The translations under genes were made by a program, and so were the position numbers. From NCBI GenBank assembly GCA_030770545.1, contig CM061091.1:3416501-3480500 (forward strand): DNA of 64,000 nucleotides, in the 5' to 3' direction. Under the pieces are notes generated by a model. The model was not told the DNA's origin. It was given only the letters and a program-made list of their open reading frames with translations, and ran no database searches. The stretch's first letter is position 1; each line of letters opens with the position of its first letter. This DNA is from Macropodus opercularis. Taxonomy: Eukaryota; Chordata; Actinopteri; Anabantiformes; Osphronemidae. Of this stretch, positions 14,007-25,839 are shown piece after piece.

Positions 14007-17000
14007 TATACTGTACATATGTATTTTACATGTGCCCATTGGTCTGATTGTTTGGTTATGGAATTGAAAAGCAAAGCTACTGAAAGTGAATTGGATGTTT
14101 TAAACCTCCCTCAATTACTTATAGCCTGCGCATCAGCGTATGTGATCCATCATGCGGACCAGAACAAGCCCCAGACAAATGGTGCATCAGCATTCTGCAG
14201 GATCTCAACTCTGTGGTCACTGGCCACAGAGGCTAGTGGCTGAGTTGCTCTGATGGCCCAGAAGACAGAGGAGAGATGACCCTGCAGTTATACCACACCT
14301 GATATCAGACACCTACACTGACCTCTGCCAGTGCTCTTAAGCTGAAGGCTTTTATTTTGCTGAATGTCAAAAAGGTCCCATGAAACAGTAGCGTCATTTC
14401 AGCAGATGACAGATGAGGTATTGAATTCAGAAAAGCACTGAAACGAACAGCGTTGCAGAGGCGGAGAACTGTGCAACAATTCCTGTATGAATGCGCTGTA
14501 TCGCAGTGTGACGCAGGATGGCACTTGGAGAGATGTTGTCAGGACAGGGTCAGTCTGGTAACCTTGGTTACATGTCACTCAATTACAGTTGAGCTTATTA
14601 GTAAATGCTTGACCTGCACCTCCTTCTCACAGAGAGAAGGAGTCATTTCCTGATGGCCTAACCTAATCCACAGATGGGGGGACTGTTTAATGGATTACCA
14701 TCTCTTACCCTCTTCCTCTACACAAAGTCACACACACACAACACCTGAAGATCCTTTTGGAAAATGATCACTAACAGTATTGACTAGTTGATAAGTGGCT
14801 GGTAAGTTACTCATATTGAATGATACTTTGGCTGTGTTCATTCCTTTTCTGCACCACAAAGAGAAATTCACATTCAAACCGCTGTCAGCCACCTCCGAAC
14901 CAGGTGTAAATACACTTCCTGCTCCAGATACAGATGGGCAAAACCTCTGTTTTATTACCTATTAATAAGAAAGACTGCATCAGACCACGTATGTGTGTCC
15001 ATCGGTGACTACGAGTGCAGGGTTACCCAGAGGAACCTCCACAGTCATAGTTCCTGCTGTGCATTTACAAAGTCCTGGCACATGTACAGTAGCCTTGACT
15101 GGGCTCTCTCTCATATTTTCTGTCAACACACTGTAACATGTGTCAACCAACCAACCATAACATTGGGAAATGTAAGATTCATCCAAGAGGCCAACGTTTT
15201 CTGGCTCAGAGAACTGTTCTCTTTACCACCATGGTGCCAGCTACTATTCAAAACACAGGCTAAGGGCTGAACCATGGCACTGTATAGGAGACAGCTCACT
15301 GACAAACTGGAGTCCAGTCAGACAGAGACATCCTCACACACAGTCAAATGGCAGCAGCAGAAAATTCCCCCGAGCAAAGCTATTGACAGGACAAACATCA
15401 AGGAGCCCCCTTCGTCTTTGCTGCTCTCTCCTCAGTATGTCAAAGCGCACCCTCTTGACCCCCTCTCTCCAGATCCGCTCCTCACACTGGTGGTCGCATC
15501 AAACATTCAGAAGCTACAACTACCATGACATGAGATGACACACACTCATGAACATACAGTCTTACCGTATGGGACATACATGTGCACAAAGAGGACAGGT
15601 TTTCCAGTGGTGACATAAAGGCTGATAGTGACGATAGAGTTGTTGCCCACAAATACTAAATCAATCCTGTGGTTGGTTCAAATTAAACGTGTAAAAACAT
15701 TTTGACCAACATCTAACTAATCACATTACACTGCTACAGTAATGCAACTGTGTGTTGCACCCTGCTGAATGTGACTCCCGGCCATCGGGACTCTGTGGCA
15801 TTATATTGCTGTACGACCATGTAATCCTATAGTGGAGAGGCAGCACCCCCCCCCCATCTTCATTAGCAGGAGTTTAAATTCCTCCAGCATCTCTAAGCAC
15901 GCTGGACTGGGGGAACTGTATCCCACGCCACGCTGGGGCAGACGGAGGTGGCGCCTTGGCAATTTCATTTTGTTTAAAAATACTCCTCAAATGTTGTTAA
16001 GGCTGCATTAAAGGATCCTGTGTTAAAACAGGCAGGATTGAATCAACTCACCATGGGCTGGCACTCGGCATTAAAGGCCTGTTGGGTTACACTCTCAGTA
16101 GGAGACAGTGCTACAGCAGCATACACTAACTTCATTAATTCCTCTGTGTTGTTAGATACACAGCACCTGTGGATACAACTTACTCAGTTGTCTGTAATTA
16201 CTGTCTGAACAACAAAGCACTGGATGCTGGCAGCGGCTGCCTGCTCCGTCAAGACAGGGAGTCTCCCCTGAGAACAGCGAAGCTGGACCTCGCTATGGTA
16301 AAACCTGGTCTGTTACCACTGAAAGCAAGCGTTCACATTCTAAATGTCAAAGAAACCCATCAGTCCGTTCGAGTTGTACTGTTGTCTAATTATTTAGTTA
16401 AAATAAAAACTTGATTATTCTTTCAAACGCAATACTACGAAACCCTACAAAAATTAGTTACAATTTAAATAAAAGCATAACAATTATTTTACAATTCCCT
16501 AAACCCCAAGAGACAAATTCATAAAGATTTTTGACCATAGGCCAAACCAAAACATATCCAATTCAATGATTTTTGAATTACTCCTACCACTAGCAATAAG
16601 TGAAAAAAAAAATAAAAATATTTAATCACTACGCTTTAGGTAAATTAAAGCTAAAGGCCGCACAGTGAACTAGGCCAAATACTTCACAGACAAAGCAACG
16701 TCTGAGCTCAGGGCTGAAACACACGCTGTTGTTGCTCATCAGTCAAGGTTTAACAGGCCATTCTTCTTCCAAATGTAGAAATGTTGAATCTTTCAGCAGA
16801 ACACCCTGGAAAAATTCATCTGTATGTGGTGAAAACTAACTATTGATTTCCCTGCAGTGTAGATGGTGGGAATGTGCTCAGCCAGCACAGCAGCGTGCAA
16901 GTGGGATTTTCGTCTGTCCTGGCTGCCGTCTGTTTGTCTGTTGTTTGTTCAGGCAGTATGCTCTCTGTCCTCATTTGCATCTGTCTGGCTGGACTCTTTC

Positions 17001-20000
17001 CACTTCTGCATCTCCAAGACAAGCTTTCACATGAATAAAGACAAAACCCAGCTTCTACAAAGCCTGTATAGGTTTATGTACATTGATTTTTCTGTTTGTC
17101 AGCTGTGAAGCGAACAAAGTTGAGGTTAAAATCGTTGGAATGCTGAAATATAAAATAGTTTTATTACTCACAGTCACGCTGGTACAAAACTCCTGCACCT
17201 CAGCTTTAAACTGATGCTATTCTGGGGTAGTTTTATTAAAATATCTTTATTGATTATCAAATAGAATTTAATTATACTAATTATTCATCCTGTTACCTCC
17301 CAGTACAGACATTAATTGCTGTAAAAAGGAAGACAAGTGAGAAATTTTCTTTTCGATGGTTTCAACAGGATTTGATCCTCATGCTATCATAATATCAGTC
17401 GGTGAACAAACATGTCTCTTTTTCCCTGACATAAGTACAAAGAGGCTGGATATATTGAGAGATCTGTGTACATCTCCCATGACTGGAAAAAGAGAAAGGA
17501 AACACATTAGGGCCATTAATGAGAAGAGGATTTTATCAATAAGACATAGCTCCAACATCTAATAGAGACAAGACGCCAGTAGTTGCGAGCATCTTTTTCA
17601 TGTTCCTGCACTCAAGAGGCCCTTCAGGACTCATTTCAAAGGCTGAATCACTTTGAATGTCTGTGAATGCTGAGGGAGGGATTATTACGCCTTAACAAGA
17701 ATATGTAACGTGTATAGAGAGCATGGGAAGAAAACAGGGAGGGTGGGAGATGGAGATGCATGTCTCTGTCATGTTGTATCTATGTAGAAAACTCATTCAA
17801 AACCCAGCACAAACACAGCCTACGTACGAGGTCAGCGGTCCGTCTTCCCGTTTGTGCAGGTTCAGTGTCACATCACGCTAACAGATGGACACTGACCCTC
17901 CCCTTATAGACTCCGATGGACTCCTGAAATCAAGATGGATCTTGGCTTTCTCACATTTGCACTCGGTGAAAATGCTTGCGGCATTCATCAAAATGACACT
18001 GAAGAAGCCAAGGTTTGTGTATTTCAAGTGTGGTCGAACAACATGAGGAACAAGGAGAGCTCCCTTTAACTTCAGGCAGTTAAGATTTAGCCATGCGTAC
18101 GAGCCCCATCATGAGCAGGACTGGGTAACTTATTGATCTTTGCTTCACAGGAGATAATACACAAATAATGTGCATTTTGAGAATTAGCAAAGCAAAACGT
18201 ACTTTAATATTCAGACTGAAGGTGGCTTCTGCTCCTGTTCACTCACCTTCAGGGTAAATCGCTCAGCTTAATCAGATAAGTCCATTTATCACACTGTAGC
18301 TTTTGTGAAACCTGTTACGCTCATTTTTTATGATTAAGAGGTTTTTTCCCCCTTGTATGAAGGAAGCAGTTACAAACACACGGCTTCTCTGCATGGACTA
18401 AACTGTGCAAAACACTGAGTGCATTGCAGCTGGGGCAAGCCGAAGAGAACAAAACCCGTCTGGTTCTGAATGAGCCCTTTTATTGGGCGATCGGTGCCCG
18501 GTGGGAAACTTTGAGAGCCCAAACTGCGTTTTAAGTGAGACTGCAACTGCTGTGGCCATTATCCTTTCACTCTTAAACCTTTCTCTCTTTCTGTATGTGT
18601 GTCCATATATGTGTACATACATGTGTGTCCATGCCTATATATGTGTGTGTGTGTCCTTCTCCTGCCTTGAAAGCCCTCAGAGCCTCAGGGAGCTGTGAAA
18701 AATCAATACTCTTCGGCAGCTCTGCCTCTTTATTCATTTAATAACTCACTACCATTGCATTACTGTTCCACTGATCTCCCATCACAGAGCCCAGATTGAC
18801 ACCTTTGTGCTCTTTTACCACACTGGAGTTTGATGTAATCAGTTAAACCTCCACCTCACGCCTGACACATGCATCAAATGGACCTTGAGTATGAACATGG
18901 GTGCATCAACAACACTGCAATATGAAAAAGAGGAGTCAAAGTGTATAGCCTGAGCGTGAGAGAGGAATCTGTGTGTGTGTGTGTGGCGTCTTCTTAATTG
19001 TCTGACAGTGAGCGGTGCTGTAACCGTGGAAGAGGGCGTCATACGTAGTGTAACATACACAAACGGCTATGCTACGTCAAAGCTGAGTGAGACAGTGAGG
19101 CTGGCCACAGGAAGGCCACCTACTGTACACTGTACACTCCACGATCAGGCATATATGGAAGCAAAGAAATCGCTATTAATGCCCAGTAGAGTAGGTGACA
19201 CGTGATGACAGGCATGTTGTGAAGGTTTAAAAGCTGCTATACGGCACAGGAAGGTTGTGCTTCTTTGCATACAGCGTATGTGCGCGCGTGCATCTTTGTG
19301 TGTTCATATACAGTGATTGCGATGGTGGAGGTGGGGGTAGCCTCCCTGTGTGGGACTCAGAGCAGAGAGCAGGTGGGCTCGAGATGGAGCAGAGAATCTG
19401 TATTGATTGTTTTTGTGCCTCAGAGCTGTTTAGCCGTTGTCAAAGCTGCCTCTACCAGCTGAGAGGCAAATTGCAGCATTTACACCAGGAGGCGTTTTCT
19501 TTTCTTTTTTTTAAATCCATTTATTTATTTTACAATGGGGGGGATGTATGTATAATCTACAGTGTCACACCAGTTTTATTCACTTTTTTTTTTGATAAAC
19601 TGCCAAAATTACAGAGAAACTGCTTTGGAGAGAAAGTCAAACTAGGGCAAAACTAGGTGTGTTCGTGAGTGGAGAGATCCCTCATCACACTTATGGTTCA
19701 ATGTGACATTTGCGAAGATGCAGACTTTCCCCTTCTGACATGAACAAAACTTTCAACTATGTATAAGCAAAATCAGTGTTCAAAGAGATTCTTAAAGCTG
19801 TAAACATCTGTAAAACTAAAATCATTTGAGCTACCATTATTTTTATTTCTTTACATGTTTGTGGCTAATACAGAAAAATGAACAAAACAAATGGGAAACT
19901 GGTGTTTTAATACCATACCATTGTAGTTATGGCTTACACTGCATCACTTTGGTTCTAAATAAATTAAACAACCATTCTTCTATATTATAAACAACTAATC

Positions 20001-22896
20001 TTCATTAATAACAACATTACTTCTGAAAATTGATTCATGAGCATTTACAGTAAAACAACTAAATAAATAAGCAAAGCCAAATGACTACTGGATAAATCAG
20101 AGTAGTACAGTGTTTCAAACACAGAGATACTGTATAAACATAAATTGTTGCCACAATCACTGCATATTTATCAAATAATGTTTAGCCCTAACTGAACCTT
20201 TAAACATAAATACTGAGTTAGTACAGTAGAATTGTTTAACAGTCGAAAAAAAGGCAAACAGACACAATAAGTAAACCAAAAAACAAACAAGCTAAAAAAA
20301 ACAACTAAAAGTTGCACTGATGAAAATGCATCAAAAAGCAGACGGAGCACATTCAGTGTTTTACCACCAGAGCTTTACAGCGCTGTGTTTAACCTGATAA
20401 GCGGAGTCATCATTGCTGATTGTTGAGTGTATGATTTTTATGACGGTGCTCGAGCAGAATATGTACAGATCAGTGTGTTTACTGATCCAATAATGAACAA
20501 TGAAAGCTAACGTGAAAGGAGCTGCTGTTTGCCAAGTAGACTGAAAGACATGATTGATTGTCAGTCAGTAATATAATAGATGTATCTGGAGTATGTCCTA
20601 AAGTGGTGGATGAATGCAGCGACAGATTCACGGGACAGCAGGCTATTTGCACTAATTGGTGGATGGAAAAGTGTTGCGTTGTGTTGAGGATGCGGTGTTC
20701 ATTCGTTCACGCTCAATGACTACTAACAGTCTTATTACTGGTAGAAAGAAAATGGAATGATACAGAAATAAAATCACTTACACAACTAACTGCACATGAC
20801 ATCAGCGAGTATAAAAAAAACCCTCCATAGATGAACAGGGTTTTAAAACACGTCACAGTGATCTATTTTACCAACTCCTTACTACTGTACTTGTTTTTAA
20901 TGCAATCTGTTTTTCAATTTTACACTCCAGTAAGAAAAAAACGTCAAAAACTGTTAAGCTTCATTCACTGCCTTTACTTCTCAATAATACCATTTTCCTT
21001 AGATTTTGGAAAATCATCCAATGTTGAGATTGTGTTGAAATGAGGAGTTTGAAACAACTGTAGGTAAATCACTTCTAGACACAACTCGGTCACTAACTTT
21101 ACTACACACAAGAGAAGAAAGTAAAAATATAATTATTTTGAAACCACTACTATAATAAACAGAACTTGACAGTGGAACAACTTGCTTTTTGTGATGAATT
21201 ACTTTAACTTTAATCCTATATTTTAACGATCTATTGTCACAAATAAATCTAGAAAGGAAAAGGGAAACAGAGGTGAACACAGAGAATGAGGAGGTGGTGA
21301 GAGAGTTAGAAGAGTTGGGAGCACAGTGTTGCCGCTTGGCTTGGCACCATGCAGAGGAGCTGACATTAAATCATGCATTGTGCTTGTTTGCATGTGTATG
21401 TGTGCGCGTCTGTGTGTGCACAGTTATTGATTGGCTTACACAGCTTTATAGCGCTCTGTTGTAAATGTCATGTTTTTACAGGCTACTATTTGATATAAAC
21501 CTGATTAAACTATTTGCTTGCTAACACAGATTGCAAGGAGCAAATGGTTACAATCAGACAATTAATCAGCAATTAGGAACCAACTAAATGTCTATATGGC
21601 CGTCTGATCAAGCAAAGTAAACAAAGCGTTCCTGTCCTCCTTCCTCCCTACCCTGCCTCCGTCCAATCTCTGTCTACTTCACTCCTCTCAGGCTGACTCA
21701 AGCCCACACGTGTGTCTATTTTTTTTATTTTTGCATCGCGTGCAGCTGAAACCGTGCATGATCAGATGAAGTTTTGCAAATGGCACATTTACTCCAGCAA
21801 TGTGAATGCCATCTTATTCAGGTAGTTCTATTGTCATTTCACTGACAGAAATTGTATTTATTTTGTATTCACAGATCTTACTTCGTAACAAATTTGACAT
21901 ATTTAGATTAGTTACAAATTCTCCCAAACCTCATAATCAGCCTTTAAACCTGACTCATCACAAATAAACCTACTAAAATTGAACAAGACTTGATGTGACG
22001 TTTAACATGAAAATCAGAAATTCACATAATAGCATGGAAGAAATCTATTAAAACAGCTATTTTAATTCCCTGAATAAAGACCCACGCTGTAAAACCACTA
22101 ATGTGAATAAACCCAACTGTGTGACCCAGTAGAGCAGCCATGATGTGTGTAAGCGTCACACTGACACAACAATAAATGCTGATTGTTTAAAACACGTCGC
22201 TACAGCCGCTATTCTGCCTCAAACGCTCATGTCCGAAGCAAAACACTAAAACACATTTTTGAACTAGAAATAAATTTTCTTTTCATACTTTGAATATTTT
22301 CTTCTTTAGTAGTACTAGAAAATTGTTTCCCCCCCCCACCACACTATTATTTCTGCAAACTATAATTCAAATGAACGTCATAAACCTCTCTATAAAAGAC
22401 CAATGCATTAATGATTTACTGCAAGGCATCAGATCCTCCCATTTAATTTTAACATCTATATGTTCTCCACATATTTTCCTTTGGGTCTCATCTGAGTCAA
22501 ACTGGGCCCCTTCAGAAATGTCAGCTGCACTACATCACTGAAGGCATTTACCCTGTTCTTATGCGGCGGCGCTTGTTGTTCAACTATGTAAGACTTATTG
22601 ATTGGCCGGCATGGATGGGAAAATGTGCGAATATAAAGCAGCAGAGAAGTCACTGCAGCATCTTACAAGACCTGAAGAATGAGTGAAACATACTTCTGCA
22701 ATGCACTCACCGAAACAGTCACTGATAACTGCCTCCAGCCTCAGGACATACGGTTCTCACCTCGCTAGGATCCGACACAACTGTGGACTTACAGCTACAC
22801 CTAGTGGCCGGACAGAGCCATTACACGAGCAATTACATGCACTGAACAGTCAAACTCAATCTCTCTTTCGCATGTGACTGTGCGGTCCCTTAATAT

Positions 22897-23269
22897 TGTA
22901 ACGGCGGGAGGGTTGGAGCAGAAGCTACCTAGCCCTGGCTAACTGTTAGCAGCTAACTAACGGCTAGCTCAGGTGCTAGCAGGCTAAGCTAGGGCGAACT
23001 GTAGGCGGATGTGAGAACGCTTGTGCCCCATACACCGCACGACCCCAAGCGTCTCGAGCTGCTCCAAACAAAGCACAGACAACTTCTGCCTTTTAACAAC
23101 TACCTCCAACAGAGGTAGCTGGGCTTTATTTTGAACCCAATAAATGACCGGTCACCAGTGGGGGGTCACTGTCACACACAGCATCCTCCCACACGGTGCC
23201 GGCAAAAACACAACCATTACCCAGAGTTCCCCTGGGCCGAACACACCAGCGACCTGCTGGGTCGCTACA
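22897..23269 (-). repeat. 3' LTR of the retrotransposon (element sense)
   Basis: 373 bp and nearly identical to the 24123-24497 copy. The minus-strand AATAAA is at 23125-23130. The polypurine tract directly abuts its right end. Confidence 0.92.
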
Positions 23270-23282
23270 CAGCCCCCCACCA
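23270..23282 (-). other. Polypurine tract of the LTR element
   Basis: The minus strand reads TGGTGGGGGGCTG directly before the TGTAGCGACC start of the 3' LTR, which is the expected position for a plus-strand primer. Confidence 0.7.
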
Positions 23283-23358
23283 AGAGGGTTAAGTGTCCCC
23301 ACAACCCTCAGTCACCCTCCAGCCCCACACCAAAGTCTCCAGCCATCCCGACCTCCGC

Positions 23359-23780
23359 TGAACTGCTGATGTGAACTGACACCGACTGTGTCGCTCTCTC
23401 GGCGGCCTCGGCTGAGCTGCTGGCGTACGCTGGCCCTGTCGCTCCCTCGACGGCCCCGGCTGACTGCTGGCGTCCACTGACACCGACTGCGTCGCTCTCT
23501 CGGCGGCCTCGGCTGAGCTGCTGGCGTACGCTGGCCCTGTCGCTCCCTCGACGGCCCCGGCTGACTGCTGGCGTCCACTGACACCGACTGCGTCGCTCTC
23601 TCGGCGGCCTCGGCTGAGCTGCTGGCGTACGCTGGCCCTGTCGCTCCCTCGACGGCCCCGGCTGACTGCTGGCGTCCACTGACACCGACTGCGTCGCTCT
23701 CTCGGCGGCCTCGGCTGAGCTGCTGGCGTACGCTGGCCCTGTCGCTCCCTCGACGGCCCCGTCTGACTGCTGGTGTCCAC
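23359..23780 (-). repeat. 101-bp tandem repeat array inside the LTR element
   Basis: Four units start at 23359, 23461, 23562 and 23663, followed by a partial one at 23764. The two middle units are identical, the fourth differs only near its end, and the first is 102 bp and more diverged. Because 101 is not a multiple of three, successive units are read in different frames; all three minus-strand frames stay open across the array (for example 23308-23997, 23289-23927 and 23312-23938). The predicted proline/arginine/serine/glutamine-rich peptide matches no family I know and may not be translated. Confidence 0.9.
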
Positions 23781-23877
23781 TGACACCGGCTGGGCCTCGG
23801 CTGAGCTGCTGGCGTCCACTGACACCGGCTGGGCCTCGGCTGAGCTGCTGGCGTCCACTGACACCGGCTGGGTCGCC
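23781..23877 (-). repeat. 39-bp tandem repeat array inside the LTR element
   Basis: Units start at 23781, 23820 and 23859 (partial). 39 bp is 13 codons, and one minus-strand frame reads QPVSVDASSSAEA repeatedly. The unit shares GGCCTCGGCTGAGCTGCTGG with the neighbouring 101-bp unit, so the two arrays probably have a common origin. Confidence 0.88.
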
Positions 23878-24104
23878 AGCGCACTGCACGGCCGCCCGGC
23901 AATGACACAGTCCAGATCCAGTCCCATAGCTGTTCCACAGCGTCCTACCGTGGCAGTGTAGTTGGAGGGGGGGGGTCTGTGTAGCGAGGTCCCTCACGGC
24001 CTCATCCCATACTCGTCTCCCGCAGACAGCTCAGTTCTGTTGCGGGGGCTCGCTCTACTTCGCCTAAGCTTTGCTCCATGTCGGCGTCTTCTAAACAGCC
24101 TAGA
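23878..24104 (-). other. Leader region between primer-binding site and repeats of the LTR element
   Basis: In element sense this is where a gag gene would begin. A short frame starting MEQSLGEVERAPATEL is visible just after the primer-binding site but stops after about 25 codons. I recognise no gag domain. It may be a decayed gag start plus packaging signal. Confidence 0.4.
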
Positions 24105-24121
24105 TCCCACTTCTGACACCA
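24105..24121 (-). other. Primer-binding site of the LTR element
   Basis: The minus strand reads TGGTGTCAGAAGTGGGA one base inside the LTR. It begins with TGG, the complement of the tRNA CCA end. The rest fits the acceptor/T-arm end of a tRNA-Leu type as I remember it. The tRNA identity is tentative. Confidence 0.75.
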
Positions 24122-24122
24122 A

Positions 24123-24497
24123 TGTAACGGCGGGAGGGTTGGAGCAGAAGCTACCTAGCCCTGGCTAACTGTTAGCAGCTAACTAACGGCTAGCTCAGGT
24201 GCTAGCAGGCTAAGCTAGGGCGAACTGTAGGCGGATGTGAGAGCGCTTGTGCCCCATACACCGCACGACCCCAAGCGTCTCGAGCTGCTCCAAACAAAGC
24301 ACAGACAACTTCTGCCTTTTAACAACTACCTCCAACAGAGGTAGCTGGGCTTTATTTTGAACCCAATAAATGACCGGTCACCAGTGGGGGGTCACTGTCA
24401 CACACAGCATCCTCCCACACGGTGCCGGCAAAAACACACAACCATTACCCAGAGTTCCCCTGGGCCGAACACACCAGCGACCTGCTGGGTCGCTACA
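24123..24497 (-). repeat. 5' LTR of the retrotransposon (element sense)
   Basis: 375 bp, TGT...ACA. On the minus strand it carries a polyadenylation signal AATAAA (24351-24356) and a TTAAAAGG TATA-like box, as expected for an LTR promoter/terminator. It contains GTTAGCAGCTAA/GCTAGC-rich sequence on the plus strand. It is 99% identical to the other LTR. Confidence 0.92.
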
Positions 24498-24763
24498 ATA
24501 TATAATATACACATAATAAATGAAAGCAGCATTCATTCACTAATTCAGTCTGGAGACGTTTAGGCTGCTTGTATCAAACACATACACACAGTTGCTGGTG
24601 TTTGGCGTCTTATCACTACACAACATAAAACACAAACAGACCATCAGAGCTAAACAGTCTCAGGCTCAACGTGCTGCTTATTTTATGTTTTCAACACTGA
24701 CTGACACCTGCAGCTAAACCTAAAAAAGCTGGAAGACGAAGAAGGGGACGGACGTTCACTCAC
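24498..24763. other. Single-copy flank of the LTR insertion
   Basis: Short AT-rich DNA between the LTR element and the minus-strand donor. It would be intronic if the leftward transcript exists. Nothing else seen. Confidence 0.5.
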
Positions 24764-24950
24764 CCTAGACGGAGAGGAGGCCGCTCTGCTGTCTGTCGCT
24801 GCTGAAGAGCTCAAGAGTTTCCCACTGGCCTTTAGCTCCTGACAACAGTCAGTGGACGTTTTGTCAAGACTGACGAGTCAGTCCCGTCCACGCGTGTTCC
24901 TCAGATGCGCTGTTCTCCTCAGACAGGAAACCAGCTGTGGACAAGACTAG
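24764..24950 (-). other. Candidate minus-strand first exon, 3' part, with splice donor
   Basis: The minus strand reads CTAGG|GTGAGTGAACG, a strong donor with exon end at 24764. The block to its right is relatively CpG-rich with no long open frame, as in a non-coding first exon. The exon's 5' limit is unknown and may include the minisatellite. The LTR element would then lie in the first intron. Confidence 0.35.
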
Positions 24951-25195
24951 CAAGCTAGCAGCTAAAGTTCAGTAGCTAGAAGCTAAAGTTCAGTAGTTAG
25001 CAGCTAAAGTTCAGTAGCTAGAAGCTAAAGTTCAGTAGTTAGCAGCTAAAGTTCAGTAGCTAGCAGCTAAAGTTCAGTAGTTAGCAGCTAAAGTTCAGTA
25101 GCTAGCAGCTAAAGTTCAGTAGCTAGCAGCTAAAGTTCAGTAGCTAGAAGCTAAGGTTCAGTAGCTAGCAGCTAAAGTTGAGTAGTTAGCAGCTG
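24951..25195. repeat. 21-bp minisatellite
   Basis: About 11 copies of a 21-bp unit, GCTAGCAGCTAAAGTTCAGTA, with variants in which GCTAGC is replaced by GTTAGC or GCTAGA. The variants partly alternate. It lies in or beside the minus-strand promoter-like block and shares the word GTTAGCAGCTAA with the nearby LTR. Confidence 0.95.
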
Positions 25196-25199
25196 CAGT

Positions 25200-25450
25200 C
25201 GAATTTAATTTTAACTTTTAACTTTAAGAACTTGAAAATGATAAGGCCACACACATAAACTTGCTAAAAGTGACTTTGGTGACACTTTGGAAACTGACGC
25301 AGTTACTGGTGCCTTCAGGGCAAACTCCTGGCTAATCACAGGTTGCCGGCGACATGACGTCATCATTACTTGATTGGGTTTTCCACCAATGGCGCAATAA
25401 CAGAGTTTGACCACGCGTTCGCCACGTAGCATGTAGGGGGCGCTGTTTCA
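25200..25450 (-). promoter_or_regulatory. Promoter-like block facing left (CRE and CCAAT boxes)
   Basis: Contains a perfect CRE palindrome TGACGTCA (25355-25362), ATTGG (an inverted CCAAT) at 25373-25377 and CCAAT at 25386-25390, in locally CpG-richer DNA. A minus-strand donor lies about 600 bp to the left (24764). Together these suggest the 5' end of a leftward transcript. A divergent wdr72 is a candidate by remembered mammalian synteny (WDR72 head-to-head with UNC13C), but no WDR72 coding exon was recognised to the left. It could equally be a lncRNA promoter. Confidence 0.4.
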
Positions 25451-25839
25451 TTCCTTAAAGAGGACATGACAGACAGCAACAGCTGAAAGTCTCGAAACCG
25501 ATTAACATAGGATTTATAAGGGTGTGTGTGTGTGTGCGCGCGCTTGTGTTTTACCTGCGGTGTCACAGGAAAGTGATTTAACATAAATCATCTCTCTAGT
25601 GAATGTTTAAAGTCTATTACATAATGTGATACAGTGAAAATATGGATAACGCACAAATGGCATTAATTATCTGACACATGGAACAAAATGTTGACTCACA
25701 TATAATATGTTAAAAGCTTGAATAGCATGATGATGGTCTAATAATGAAAACTAGAAGCACAGAATGAACAGCTGACTGACTGTGCACATGCCTGCCTCCC
25801 TTGCCTCTGTGTAAGTCTGCCCACATGTTAAAGACTCTT

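Larger units (their letters stand above)
8201..22896. other. Non-coding stretch with microsatellites
   Basis: Holds the (AC)n tracts listed separately and imperfect CA/GT-rich DNA around 8700-9250. I looked here for minus-strand WD-repeat exons because of the leftward promoter candidate near 25.3 kb and recognised none. The longest frames (132-136 codons) cross CA repeats and are not genes. 19500-22300 is AT-rich with T and A runs. Confidence 0.55.
22897..24497 (-). mobile_element. Non-autonomous LTR retrotransposon, ~1.6 kb, young
   Basis: Two direct repeats of 373 and 375 bp (22897-23269 and 24123-24497) both run TGT...ACA. They enclose 853 bp. On the minus strand a tRNA primer-binding site follows the right LTR after one base, and a G-rich polypurine tract precedes the left LTR, so the element is oriented right to left. 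ATAT at 22893-22896 and 24498-24501 is the likely target-site duplication. The LTRs differ by one substitution (23017 versus 24243) and one 2-bp indel, which implies a recent insertion. No protease, reverse transcriptase or integrase is encoded, so movement would depend on an autonomous relative, most plausibly Ty3/Gypsy-like. That class is an inference. Confidence 0.9.

Noticed and set aside
19255..19656. 133-codon plus-strand frame
   Set aside because: Composition is T-rich and low-complexity towards its end, with no domain; chance.
8201..22896. WDR72 coding exons on the minus strand
   Set aside because: Looked for because of the leftward promoter candidate and remembered synteny, but no WD-repeat-like exon could be recognised by eye.
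24951..25195. CRISPR-like array
   Set aside because: The units are contiguous 21-bp tandem copies without spacers, in vertebrate DNA; it is a minisatellite.
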